A stretch of DNA of 42,823 bases from Candidatus Cloacimonadota bacterium (GCA_016932035.1 JAFGDR010000027.1:1-42823); one strand, 5' to 3'; shown: positions 7,613 through 16,000, counted from the first letter of the stretch. A program made the numbers and translations. The notes: generated by a model from the sequence alone, not told the origin.

Positions 7613-9809
7613 AATTTTTCTTTTCGATCATCGATGCGATTACTTCAGGTGTCATAGGTATTTTTGTCGCGGTTTTACCGATGGCAAAACTCACGGCAGA
7701 AGCAACAGCAGGAGCTGCACCGACAAGGGGTAACTCACCGAGGGCTTTTGCACCGAAAGGTCCGTTAAAATATGCATCTTCTACGATTTCAACATGCAAT
7801 TCGGGCACATCTTCAATCGTTGGGATAATATAATCCCGGAATCCTCTATTAAGCACCTGTCCGTTTTCAAGGTGGATATCCTCGTAAATCGCATAGCCAA
7901 TACCCTGTATGATGCCGCCCTGGATCTGTCCTTCTGATTGCTGACGATTGATCGCTCTGCCGACATCATGAGCAGAATAAAATTGCTTTACACTCACCTG
8001 GTATGATGTAAGATCTATCTCAACTTCGGCGACATTTGCAGACCATGCATAAACAGGATAACCATATCCTTTGTAGGTATCCTCGTCAAAGGTGATAAAA
8101 TTCGGATGTTCATATTCCTTTTGTACTGAAAGTGTCTTATGATCATTAAAATATTTTTTTGTCGCCTCTTTAAAATCTTGTAATGAAAACTCAATGTTAT
8201 TTAAAGATAAAGCGCTGAGTATTTGTTCGCAGTTGTCAAAAAGTAGTTTGCCAACGATCATGGTGCTGCGAGAGGCAACAGTCGGTCCACTATTTGGCAC
8301 CTTGCTTGTATTTTTTTCCTCGATTATAATATCATTAAATGGCAGGTGCAGGGCTTCTGAAACAATTATCTTGTAAGCAGTATCAACGCCTTGTCCCATC
8401 TCTGTATTGGCAGTTTTTATGACTACTTGCCCGTTTGGAAGAACTTCCATTGTAGCAATTGCTTTAATGCGATTTTCTCCCACTCCCGTGAATCCACATC
8501 CGTGGGGTGCAAGTGAAATTCCAATTCCTTTTAAAATGCCTGATCGCTTTGCTTCTTTTTCGTTATATTTTTTGAATTCGTTGTATTTTTTCTCATACTC
8601 AGAACTCTTTAAAACTTTCTCAATACATTGAGGTAAACCATAGCTATAATCGATCGGCTGCCCTGTTGGTAATTTGTCGCCAAGAGAGAGCAAATTTGCT
8701 TTTTTGATCTCCCATACAGGCATGTTCAGAGTCTGTGATATTTTCTCGACTAGCATCTCCATTGCAAATAATGATTGCGGTCCACCGAATCCACGGAATG
8801 CTCCGCAAGGAGGAATGTTCGTTTTAATTGCTTTACCGTGAATATAAACATTTGGAAGTTTATAACAACCAAACGAAGTTAAAACAGCTCGTGCCAGAAC
8901 AACAGGACTCAGCGTTGTATATGCGCCGCTATCAAGCAGTATATTCATGTCAACAGCTTGAATGTTACCCTCTTTACTTACTGCTGCTTTAGCATTGATT
9001 TTTGAAGGGTGTCTTTTGGTGGTGTAACGAATATCCTCTTCGCGATTATAACTCATGATCACCGGTTGTCCTGTTTTTTCTGCAAGTAAGGCGACATGTC
9101 CGCAAATGAGTGAAGGGAAATCTTCTTTACCGCCAAATGCCCCGCCTGTCATAATTTGTGTTACATCAACCCGTGTCTCTGATCCCATAAATAATTCGTT
9201 CATGGCATTCTGCACATAATAGGGACACTGCATCGAGCCCTTTATATGAATTGTTTTTCCATCAGGTATGGCGACAACAACCTGTGGTTCAAGATAGACA
9301 TGCTCCTGGAAACCGGTTTCAAACGTATCTTCAATAATATGATCTGCCTTGATAAACGCTTTTTTAACATCACCGTTTTTCAATATTATCTCTTCGAATG
9401 GCTCGTTTGCATATGACGACTGCATTGCCTTATTTAGTGTGCAAAAGGCCTGTAAGTCATCATAATTTATGGTAATATGTTTTTTTGCCTTGTGAAGGAT
9501 CTTATCGTTTTCTGCTGCCAGAAGGAGTATCGGTTCTCCATAATAGTTCACCTCATTTTTTGCGAGGTAAGGCATATCGTTTTTGATAATAGCGACAAAA
9601 TTATTTTTTATGTCCTTTGCAGAAAGAACAGTTATACGAGACCAGTCAAAATCATCATCAAAGGCGACAGATAGGATACGTGCATGTGCTCTATCAGATC
9701 GAACAGTAGCAGCATAAAGGAGATTATCAATATGAAGGTCTCTTGTATATTTTTCGATGCCAGCAATTTTTGAAGCAGCATCAATTCGAATTTCTGTATT
9801 TTTCTTCAT
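7602..9809 (-). CDS. Xanthine dehydrogenase family, molybdopterin-binding subunit
   Basis: A 735-residue catalytic subunit (XdhA/CoxL fold), normal length. Mo-cofactor motifs are TGGAFGGKED (221-230), PCGAFRGFGGPQ (334-345), TEMGQGVDTAYK (middle) and the catalytic Glu692 in AKALGELPLVG. Two residues that bind purine in bovine xanthine oxidase (Glu802 and Arg880) have counterparts at Glu229 and Arg307, whereas aldehyde oxidases replace them; this favours hydroxylation of xanthine, hypoxanthine or a related purine, or the reverse reduction of urate. It overlaps xdhC upstream by 29 bp and the Fe-S gene downstream by 11 bp. The substrate call is inference. Confidence 0.95.
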   Translation of the reverse strand: MKKNTEIRIDAASKIAGIEKYTRDLHIDNLLYAATVRSDRAHARILSVAFDDDFDWSRITVLSAKDIKNNFVAIIKNDMPYLAKNEVNYYGEPILLLAAENDKILHKAKKHITINYDDLQAFCTLNKAMQSSYANEPFEEIILKNGDVKKAFIKADHIIEDTFETGFQEHVYLEPQVVVAIPDGKTIHIKGSMQCPYYVQNAMNELFMGSETRVDVTQIMTGGAFGGKEDFPSLICGHVALLAEKTGQPVIMSYNREEDIRYTTKRHPSKINAKAAVSKEGNIQAVDMNILLDSGAYTTLSPVVLARAVLTSFGCYKLPNVYIHGKAIKTNIPPCGAFRGFGGPQSLFAMEMLVEKISQTLNMPVWEIKKANLLSLGDKLPTGQPIDYSYGLPQCIEKVLKSSEYEKKYNEFKKYNEKEAKRSGILKGIGISLAPHGCGFTGVGENRIKAIATMEVLPNGQVVIKTANTEMGQGVDTAYKIIVSEALHLPFNDIIIEEKNTSKVPNSGPTVASRSTMIVGKLLFDNCEQILSALSLNNIEFSLQDFKEATKKYFNDHKTLSVQKEYEHPNFITFDEDTYKGYGYPVYAWSANVAEVEIDLTSYQVSVKQFYSAHDVGRAINRQQSEGQIQGGIIQGIGYAIYEDIHLENGQVLNRGFRDYIIPTIEDVPELHVEIVEDAYFNGPFGAKALGELPLVGAAPAVASAVSFAIGKTATKIPMTPEVIASMIEKKNYEY

Positions 9810-10617
9810 AATATTTCAACCTCATATGAGGTACTTCTTTATTATATTCCAGCGCCTGCATTTCAGCGGCAATACTTAAGGCAATCTCCGATACAGAGGA
9901 TCCACCAAGATCAATCCCAATCGGTGAATAGAGATTATTCAAATCCACATCACCAAACTCATTCTTGATCATATCAAGTGTTGCAGTCACTTTTATTTTT
10001 GAACCGATCATACCAATATAAGCAAAAGGAAATTTCTTTTTTACGATCATCCTCAAAATATCATAATCATATCGATGGCCGTGAGTGACGATTACTGTAT
10101 AGGAGTGATCTTCAGGCTTAAAATCATCTAAAAATTTTATATATTCTTCACACACTCTTTCATCTGCGAAAGGATGCAAAGACTCTGTCACAAACTGCTC
10201 CCGATTGTCAATAATTACGATTGAATATTTTTCCGAAGGAAGGATTCGTTCCAATGCCTGGGATACGTGTCCACCACCGAAAACATATATTCTTCTCTTT
10301 GGAACATTGACCTCAAAGTAGATTTTCACCGAGCCACCACAGAGCATTCCTGTCGCTTCCTTAGATGTCGTTTCATCTGATTGAAGATCATACTCCTTTG
10401 TTCCATTGACACCTCTTTTCAGAAAGCCAATCGCATCCTTTTCGACCATTTTTTCAATAGTTCCACCACCAACTGTTCCATGGGTTTCTCCATCTAAACA
10501 AATGATCATTTTGAATCCAACTTTCCCAGGTGTCGAACCCTCTGCTTCAATTACTGTGGCGACAACAAATGAGTTCTTTTGCTTTTTAAAATGATATATT
10601 TTTTCTATGATATCCAT
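9781..10617 (-). CDS. XdhC/CoxI-family molybdoenzyme maturation factor
   Basis: A 278-residue XdhC-type protein (YqeB relative) that binds the molybdenum cofactor, helps add the terminal sulfido ligand and inserts it into the Mo subunit. The N-terminal XdhC/CoxI domain holds GSTPGKVGFKM and TVGGGTIE (about 27-55) and the conserved Cys of GMLCGGSV (about 95). The C-terminal Rossmann domain begins with VFGGGHVSQAL (about 113) and contains VTHGHRYDYDIL and YIGMIGSKIK. Its stop codon overlaps the Mo-subunit gene it is expected to serve, and it follows the MocA-like gene after 1 bp. Family membership is firm. Confidence 0.92.
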   Translation of the reverse strand: MDIIEKIYHFKKQKNSFVVATVIEAEGSTPGKVGFKMIICLDGETHGTVGGGTIEKMVEKDAIGFLKRGVNGTKEYDLQSDETTSKEATGMLCGGSVKIYFEVNVPKRRIYVFGGGHVSQALERILPSEKYSIVIIDNREQFVTESLHPFADERVCEEYIKFLDDFKPEDHSYTVIVTHGHRYDYDILRMIVKKKFPFAYIGMIGSKIKVTATLDMIKNEFGDVDLNNLYSPIGIDLGGSSVSEIALSIAAEMQALEYNKEVPHMRLKYYEEKYRNSN

Positions 10618-10618
10618 T

Positions 10619-11236
10619 CTAATCTAAATATTCCTTTACTTCATCAGGCGTATTTATATCTTGAATAATTGATTTATCTTCAATCACAACATAGGTCGTA
10701 TCTTCTCGCCATTTCTTCAGTATATCTCTTAGAGAATCCGAATCAGGCACTGATGCAACGTACTCTATTACATCCCGCGATAAAACGATCGGGTGTCCTG
10801 CTTTCATGTTATATGAAGGTATGATCACATCCAAACGTTCATCATGAGTTCTTTCAGCTAAGACCGTATACACAGATTCAGAGATATGCGGCTGATCAAC
10901 AAGATGAAGCATGACATAATCTGATTTACTCATTTTATGAAGAAGAGATTTTACGCCTGTTTTAATACTGCTGAACATACCATTCTGAAATTTCGGGTTG
11001 AAAACAAAGTCAATTTTTTTAAGGACGTCATCACTTTTATATACCACTCTCACGCTCTCTTCCAGGATTTTATTATTATAACCAGTAACAATCAAAATAT
11101 CATCACACACTGTAGAGAGTTTATTAATGATATGCTCGATGAAGGTCTTGTTTTTGTAGCTTGCCAATGGTTTGAATTCATCCATCCTGCTTGAAAAACC
11201 TGCTGAAAGGATCAAACCATAGATTTTCGATTTCAT
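10619..11236 (-). CDS. mocA: Molybdenum cofactor cytidylyltransferase-like (MocA/YgfJ)
   Basis: A 205-residue MobA-like nucleotidyltransferase. The N-terminal signature is LILSAGFSSRMDEFKPL (nucleotide binding), and HLVDQPHIS supplies the metal-binding Asp of the family (LVDQP). MocA proteins attach CMP to the molybdenum cofactor, the form used by xanthine-dehydrogenase-family enzymes; GMP transfer by a MobA is the alternative, but the position between the PLP enzyme and xdhC, 1 bp from each, supports cytidylylation. E. coli YgfJ occupies the equivalent position in its cluster. It acts in the cytoplasm before cofactor insertion. Confidence 0.88.
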   Translation of the reverse strand: MKSKIYGLILSAGFSSRMDEFKPLASYKNKTFIEHIINKLSTVCDDILIVTGYNNKILEESVRVVYKSDDVLKKIDFVFNPKFQNGMFSSIKTGVKSLLHKMSKSDYVMLHLVDQPHISESVYTVLAERTHDERLDVIIPSYNMKAGHPIVLSRDVIEYVASVPDSDSLRDILKKWREDTTYVVIEDKSIIQDINTPDEVKEYLD

Positions 11237-11237
11237 G

Positions 11238-12443
11238 TTATGATGTCATTAATGCTTTTTGTGCATTCTTAATGTCTTTCAGACCACTACCTGTTAGAAG
11301 TACGACCACCTTTTCCTTTCGAGATGAATTTTCATTATATTTCATGAAACCAGCCCACGCTGCTGCTGCAGAAGGTTCAACAAAGAAACCATGTTTCTGG
11401 CTCAGGTATCGCTCAGCATTAAGTATCTCTTCATCAGTAACTTTTACTCCAAAACCATCTGTGCTTTTAATTGCATGGGCAGCCATGTAAAGGTTTCGAG
11501 GGGCATTAACAGAAATACTGTCTGCAAGTGTGGTTGACTCTTTATAGGCAAACTCACCCGTTTTGACATAATTGATAATACCCGAGCTTCCCTCCGCCTG
11601 CACTGCAATGAGTTGTGGAATTTTATCTATGAGATCGAGGTGTTTCAAATCGTAGAAACCTTTGTATATTCCTGAAATGATACTTCCGTCGCCAGTGGGC
11701 ACAAATACTTTATCTGGTGGCTGACAATTCATCTGGAGAAATATATCATAAGCACCTGATTTCTTGCCTTCAGTCGTAAGTGGATTATATGCAGTATTGC
11801 GGTTGTACCAGCCATGTTTGTGGGATTGTTCAATGGAAATATCATACGCATCGTCATAACAGCCATCGACCTTTTCAACATCGGCTCCATACATGCGGAT
11901 TTGGGTATACTTCTCCATTGGAATAGTTCTTGGCACGAAGATCTTCGACCTTAGACCAACCATTGCGCAAAGACCGGACATCGATGATGCTGCATTCCCT
12001 GTTGATGCAGTACAGATAGTATCTTTACCACGTTCAATAGCTTTTGCCAGAACCAGTGTTGAAGCCCTGTCTTTGTAAGAATAAGTTGGATTATGTGTTT
12101 CATCGAGCAAATACACATCATGAATGGTGTCCGCATCAATCTGGTACAGTGAATGGATCGGCAAAGACATTCTCGTTTTCATAATCTCAGGTGGATCGTT
12201 TTTTAACGGAAGAAGTAACGGAAAGCTGAATATATTTCCTGGTTGTGTCTGTTTGAAATAATTTTTATCATACTGAGTTTTCAGATCATCATAATCATAA
12301 TGAACTTGCAGACACCCAATAAGTGGTGAATATGGTTTATTTTTATCCGCACAAAGTGGGCACAAATAGTGATCATGGTTCTCTATCTCGTTGGATGACC
12401 ACATGGCGCCACACGAGAAACAAGTGTAGTAATATTCTTTCAT
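11238..12443 (-). CDS. Threonine-synthase-like PLP lyase with N-terminal zinc ribbon
   Basis: A 401-residue fold-type II PLP enzyme. A Cys4 zinc ribbon (CFSC at 8-11 and CPLC at 28-31) precedes the catalytic part. PLP lysine: NPTYSYKDRAS (about 115-125). The substrate loop is STGNAASS, the phosphate-binding loop is VPTGDGSIISGIYKG, and LTGSGLKD near the C terminus is typical of threonine synthases. I place the start at the ATG at 12443; a TTG two codons upstream is also in frame, and neither has a clear ribosome site. Its neighbours are not threonine biosynthesis genes but carbamate kinase and molybdoenzyme genes. It occupies the slot held by YgeX (2,3-diaminopropionate ammonia-lyase, also fold type II) in E. 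coli, so an ammonia-lyase role is inferred; ordinary threonine synthase remains possible. Confidence 0.8.
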   Translation of the reverse strand: MKEYYYTCFSCGAMWSSNEIENHDHYLCPLCADKNKPYSPLIGCLQVHYDYDDLKTQYDKNYFKQTQPGNIFSFPLLLPLKNDPPEIMKTRMSLPIHSLYQIDADTIHDVYLLDETHNPTYSYKDRASTLVLAKAIERGKDTICTASTGNAASSMSGLCAMVGLRSKIFVPRTIPMEKYTQIRMYGADVEKVDGCYDDAYDISIEQSHKHGWYNRNTAYNPLTTEGKKSGAYDIFLQMNCQPPDKVFVPTGDGSIISGIYKGFYDLKHLDLIDKIPQLIAVQAEGSSGIINYVKTGEFAYKESTTLADSISVNAPRNLYMAAHAIKSTDGFGVKVTDEEILNAERYLSQKHGFFVEPSAAAAWAGFMKYNENSSRKEKVVVLLTGSGLKDIKNAQKALMTS

Positions 12444-12521
12444 ACGCAATCGAATCGAAAAGATTTAAACTGGATAAGTATGTCTACTTTATTATATGAG
12501 AATACATTTTTTAATGAACTT

Positions 12522-13484
12522 TTAATTCTTTATTATCGTCCCGGTCCTTCCTTCCAGCGCATCAACTGCATGATCTAGAGATGTGATAATGGATTTATCT
12601 CCACCTTCTTTAACGAAACGTATTGCTGCTTCCATTTTTGGTCCCATACTACCAGCAAGGAAGTGACCTTCTGCAAGAAACTTCTCAGCTTCTGCAACGG
12701 TTATTTCACCTAATGCTTTTTCTTCAGGTTTACCATAGTTTATACATGCATGCTGTACATCAGTGAGGATAAGAAATATGTCTGCATCAACGGCTTGTGC
12801 AAGTACATTTCCTGCCTTATCTTTATCGATCACTGCTTCGAGTCCGGTATAGGTCCCATCGGGATTCTTCTTCACTGGCACTCCCCCGCCACCGGATGCA
12901 ATGATGATCGCTCTTGCTGCTACGAGTGCCTGGATGCAATCTGCTTCTATTATCCTGATTGGTTCAGGAGAAGGTACAACGCGACGCCAGGTCTTATCAC
13001 CTTTGGGTTTAACCTGCTTCACAACATATCCTTTTTTCTCTTTCAATTCAAGAGCAACTTCTTCCGTATAAAAAGGTCCAACCGGTTTTGAGGGATCTTT
13101 AAAATCAGGATCATTTTCATCCACAAGCACCTGTGTTACGACTGTTGTTATGGGAATATCTTTCCCTTTCCTGAGGAAATAATCTCTCAAAATATTCTGG
13201 AACATATATCCGATCTGTCCCTGTGACATTGCACCAACAACATCGAGCGGTTGTGGCGGGACAAGGTTCTTTGCTTCTTCCTGTTGTATGAGAAGATTGC
13301 CAGCTTGTGGGCCATTTCCATGGGTGATGATCAATTTATAGTTCAGGGCATTCATTCTGATAAGCTGCTCGCATGTAATCGCCACATTATTGAACTGTTC
13401 TTCAGCCGTACCCTTTTCATCTGCTTGCTTTATTGCATTGCCACCAAGTGCGATGACAACCAGTTTTCGTTTATCATTATTCAT
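12522..13484 (-). CDS. arcC: Carbamate kinase
   Basis: A 320-residue amino-acid-kinase-fold enzyme that turns carbamoyl phosphate plus ADP into ATP, CO2 and ammonia in catabolism. Signatures: VVIALGGNAI (about 9-18), IITHGNGPQAGNL (about 52-64), IIASGGGGVPV (about 213), VIDKDKAGNVLA and LILTDVQHA, with FLAGSMGPKMEAAI near the C terminus. The ATG has a GGAG site. It lies between two carbamoyltransferases upstream and the PLP enzyme downstream, so substrate-level ATP recovery from a ureido compound is the obvious role. It corresponds to YqeA of the E. coli cluster. Length is normal and the family call is firm. Confidence 0.95.
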   Translation of the reverse strand: MNNDKRKLVVIALGGNAIKQADEKGTAEEQFNNVAITCEQLIRMNALNYKLIITHGNGPQAGNLLIQQEEAKNLVPPQPLDVVGAMSQGQIGYMFQNILRDYFLRKGKDIPITTVVTQVLVDENDPDFKDPSKPVGPFYTEEVALELKEKKGYVVKQVKPKGDKTWRRVVPSPEPIRIIEADCIQALVAARAIIIASGGGGVPVKKNPDGTYTGLEAVIDKDKAGNVLAQAVDADIFLILTDVQHACINYGKPEEKALGEITVAEAEKFLAEGHFLAGSMGPKMEAAIRFVKEGGDKSIITSLDHAVDALEGRTGTIIKN

Positions 13485-13517
13485 TATATTTTCTCCATAT
13501 TTTGAAAATCGATCTAA

Positions 13518-13552
13518 TTTCTAGTTTCAAGTTTCAAATTTCAACCTTCATG
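13518..13552. repeat. Degenerate period-7 TTTCAAG repeat (copy 1)
   Basis: Five tandem heptamers read TTTCTAG, TTTCAAG, TTTCAAA, TTTCAAC and CTTCATG. They span the 3' end of the first carbamoyltransferase gene (stop codon at 13534-13536) and the short gap to carbamate kinase. Related tracts lie inside ygfK (18381-18420) and at 25210-25237. Confidence 0.6.
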
Positions 13553-14571
13553 CCAGCAATAGTCATTGCCATAATAGCTTTCTGGGTGTGAAGTCGATTC
13601 TCTGCAATATCAACAATAATGGATCGAGGACCGCTTGCAACTTCATCAGTTACTTCTTTACCCCGATCAACCGGCATGGGATGTATAAAGAGTCCATCAT
13701 TCGTGCGCTTCATTCGTTCTTCATTGCATATCCAGTTTGTGAGTTTGCTTGCACGCTCAATCTCTGCTTCTTTTCCTATCTTATAGAAATCAGGACCAAA
13801 CCAGTTTCGTGAGTACACAAATTGGACATCATCAGTGTATGCTTCGTCGGGATCATGACAGATCTCGAATTTCCTGTTATTCAACTCGCAGTTCTTACGA
13901 ACTTTTTGGATCTCTTCTTCTGGGAGATCATACCCTTTTGGATACGCAAGACGGACATTCATCCCAAGGCGCGAAGTAATAAGAAGGTTCTCATGTACTG
14001 AGCAATAAGACCGTGCAAGTGCACCATGTGCCCATGTCATAAGCACTGTTTTTCCTTCCAGATCACCTTTATGCTCCTGCATTCCCATTACATCGGATAG
14101 ACCCTGGCATGGATGATATTTGTCATCGGCCATATTTATGATCGGTGCATCCATCCAACGGGCATATTCGCGCAAGAGCGCATCGCCATCGCCGTAATTT
14201 TCTACCGACGTTTCAAGAATCCTGATTCCCATTCCGCATGCATAACGATCAAGAACCTGTGCTGCATCTTCGATCGTTTCACCTGCCTGGACTTCGACAC
14301 CCTGGCTTGTTTTTCTCAAACGCATAGTTTTCGGTTCGAGAAATTGTGCATGTCCTCCAAGTTCAGTAGCAGCTGCTTCAAATGAGATACGTGTTCGCAA
14401 TGAAGGATTAAAGAAAAACATCAGAAATGTCTTATCCTTCAATAATTCAATGTATGTATCATCAAACCTATCTGCTTTCATTTCCTTGGCAAGTTTGAGA
14501 AGTGCTTCAATCTGAGGTAGTGTAAGTTCTTGTGTGCAAATAACATCTTTTCCTTTTAAATCTACTAACAT
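13534..14571 (-). CDS. Knotted carbamoyltransferase, YgeW/acetylornithine-type (first copy)
   Basis: A 345-residue aspartate/ornithine carbamoyltransferase-fold protein. The carbamoyl-phosphate loop is FFNPSLRTR (Ser57, Arg59, Thr60, Arg61). KYHPCQGLSD (about 157) carries the family HPxQ motif, and HPMPVDRGKEVTD stands in place of the usual HCLP of ornithine transcarbamylases, pointing to a different acceptor. The segment after TWAHGALARSYC matches the region that forms the deep trefoil knot in N-acetyl- and N-succinylornithine enzymes and YgeW. The start has a GGAG site. With carbamate kinase directly downstream it is more likely catabolic (phosphorolysis of a ureido compound) than arginine-synthetic. 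Substrate unknown. Confidence 0.87.
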   Translation of the reverse strand: MLVDLKGKDVICTQELTLPQIEALLKLAKEMKADRFDDTYIELLKDKTFLMFFFNPSLRTRISFEAAATELGGHAQFLEPKTMRLRKTSQGVEVQAGETIEDAAQVLDRYACGMGIRILETSVENYGDGDALLREYARWMDAPIINMADDKYHPCQGLSDVMGMQEHKGDLEGKTVLMTWAHGALARSYCSVHENLLITSRLGMNVRLAYPKGYDLPEEEIQKVRKNCELNNRKFEICHDPDEAYTDDVQFVYSRNWFGPDFYKIGKEAEIERASKLTNWICNEERMKRTNDGLFIHPMPVDRGKEVTDEVASGPRSIIVDIAENRLHTQKAIMAMTIAGMKVEI

Positions 14572-14589
14572 ATTAACTCCATTTTTTTT

Positions 14590-14733
14590 CCACGAAAGAC
14601 ACGAAATACACTAAAGGAATTGGGAACATTATTTTGTAAGAATCAGATATGTATTCAATGTTTCAATCTATACTTACAGTAGTTACAGGAATCAAGTAAT
14701 GAATACTTATTGCGTCTTTCGTGTTTTTCGTGG
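14590..14733. repeat. CACGAAA-type inverted repeat element between carbamoyltransferase genes
   Basis: CCACGAAAGACACGAAATAC at 14590-14609 is matched in inverse orientation at 14714-14733 (17 of 20 positions), bracketing about 104 bp of AT-rich sequence with no reading frame. A/T runs flank both arms. It fills almost the whole gap between the two carbamoyltransferase genes and could fold into a long hairpin in their transcript just upstream of the second ribosome site. It looks like a small dispersed, possibly mobile, repeat; no target-site duplication is clear. Confidence 0.55.
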
Positions 14734-14747
14734 TTCATTCTTTTTTT

Positions 14748-15824
14748 TTACAGTCTTCCACCCATGAGAAGGGTCATGATCGCTTTTTGTGCATGAAGAC
14801 GGTTCTCTGCTTCATCATACACAACACTTTGAGGTCCATCGATCACTGCATCAGTGACTTCCATGTCACGGTCTGCGGGAAGACAATGCATGTATATACC
14901 GTTCTTGTCGATGAGTTTCATTTTCTTTTCATCGCAGATCCAATGCTTATTCTTCTCAAACAGATCTTTCATCCCAGCAAGATTTTCTTCTTTGACTTTT
15001 CTGCCATTCTTATCAACTTGTGCAAAGTAAGGAAGAGCACCCCATGATTTCGGATACACAACATGCGCGCCTTCGAATGCAGCTTCCATATCATCTGTTT
15101 CTTGAAAGGTGCTGCCGTTCTGTGCAGCATATTCATGGCATTTCTTTGTTACTTCAGGATCGAGTTCAAAGCCTTTTGGACGTGCAAGAACGACATCCAT
15201 TCCAAGAAGAGAAGGTGCGAGTGCAAGACTCTGAGGAACTGCAAATGGCTTTGCAGTAGAGCCGGAATATGCCCAGCTTATGACGAATTTCTTTCCTTTG
15301 AATTCATGGAATTTCTCTTTGATCGTGAGCATGTCTGCAAGTGCCTGGCAGGGATGATATTTATCACACTCCATATTGATGATCGGAATATCTGAATAAT
15401 AGGCAAATTCCTTCATGGTTTCATGAGCAAAACCATAGATCCATTGTGAGGGAGCGCCATACATGCGGATCGCAATTGCATCACCGGTTCTGCTGAGTAC
15501 TTGTGCAACGTCGCAGATTCTTTCTGTTTTATATGGTATTTCAAAACCTTTTCGTGCCGGCGTATATGTCTTTCCCGGTTCAAGATCTACATGATATCCA
15601 CCAAGCTGCTGAATACCTGCAGCAAACGTACTTCTTGTTCGAAGAGAGCTATTGAAAAACATCGTATAGAGTGTTTTACCTTTTAAAATGTGGGAAGTGT
15701 CTTCATTCATAGCATAACGAGTCTTTAATTCTTCTGCAAGACGAAGCATTGATTCCCATTCTTCTTTTGTGTAATCGATCTCTGGGCTGAGCCAATCACG
15801 ACCATAGAATTTATTTGTTCTCAT
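14748..15824 (-). CDS. Knotted carbamoyltransferase, YgeW-like (second copy)
   Basis: A 358-residue carbamoyltransferase paralogous to the gene 176 bp downstream. The carbamoyl-phosphate loop is FFNSSLRTR (Ser60, Arg62, Thr63, Arg64). KYHPCQALAD carries HPxQ, and the acceptor-site motif is MHCLPADRDMEVTD. WAYSGSTAKPFAVPQS resembles the proline-containing knot region of E. coli YgeW (WAYSPSYGKP...). The ATG has a strong AAGGAG site. It is the first gene after a predicted promoter at 15971-16000 and has a leader of about 140 nt. The two copies keep different acceptor motifs (HCLP versus HPMP), so they probably accept different ureido substrates. Family certain, substrate unknown. Confidence 0.88.
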   Translation of the reverse strand: MRTNKFYGRDWLSPEIDYTKEEWESMLRLAEELKTRYAMNEDTSHILKGKTLYTMFFNSSLRTRSTFAAGIQQLGGYHVDLEPGKTYTPARKGFEIPYKTERICDVAQVLSRTGDAIAIRMYGAPSQWIYGFAHETMKEFAYYSDIPIINMECDKYHPCQALADMLTIKEKFHEFKGKKFVISWAYSGSTAKPFAVPQSLALAPSLLGMDVVLARPKGFELDPEVTKKCHEYAAQNGSTFQETDDMEAAFEGAHVVYPKSWGALPYFAQVDKNGRKVKEENLAGMKDLFEKNKHWICDEKKMKLIDKNGIYMHCLPADRDMEVTDAVIDGPQSVVYDEAENRLHAQKAIMTLLMGGRL

Positions 15825-15838
15825 TGTTACTCCTTATT

Positions 15839-15870
15839 CCGGCAAAAATAAATGAGATAATTCATGCCGG
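15839..15870 (-). promoter_or_regulatory. Leader hairpin just upstream of the second carbamoyltransferase
   Basis: CCGGCA at 15839-15844 pairs with TGCCGG at 15865-15870, with a possible inner ATGA/TCAT pairing. The structure lies 14 bp upstream of the start codon, next to the ribosome site, so it could affect translation or bind a regulator. No riboswitch family was recognised. Confidence 0.4.
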
Positions 15871-15950
15871 TATAAATATTATTATTTTAGTGTTTTAAAA
15901 AATTTGTAAATCGATATTTCTGAGCTAAAAAATACAGGATAATCGCCTGG

Positions 15951-15964
15951 TCTTATATATAAGA
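15951..15964. promoter_or_regulatory. Perfect 14-bp palindrome at predicted transcription start
   Basis: TCTTATATATAAGA is a perfect palindrome. Its centre is 21 bp, about two helical turns, from the centre of the palindrome at 15971-15986, so the pair would face the same side of the helix as expected for cooperative dimer binding. It falls at the predicted start point of the promoter described next. A chance AT-rich palindrome is the alternative. Confidence 0.4.
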
Positions 15965-15970
15965 TGCACG

Positions 15971-16000
15971 ATACTAAAATTAGTATTCATTATCCGTCAA
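15971..16000 (-). promoter_or_regulatory. Predicted promoter with overlapping operator for the carbamoyltransferase/molybdoenzyme operon
   Basis: On the minus strand TTGACG (15995-16000) and TAGTAT (15971-15976) are separated by 18 bp. The -10 and spacer overlap an inverted repeat ATACTAA-N2-TTAGTAT at 15971-15986, so a bound dimer would block RNA polymerase. The predicted leader runs about 140 nt to the ATG at 15824. The remaining bases between 15825 and 16127 hold no gene. Confidence 0.5.

Noticed and set aside
13518-13552. Heptamer tract as a CRISPR array
   Set aside because: Units are 7 bp without spacers and there are no cas genes.
14590-14733. Insertion sequence with a transposase
   Set aside because: There are inverted ends but no room for and no trace of a transposase gene, so it is listed only as a repeat.
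15825-16000. A purine riboswitch in the long leader of the carbamoyltransferase operon
   Set aside because: I could not find the conserved purine-aptamer core sequences or a three-way junction; only a simple hairpin is visible.
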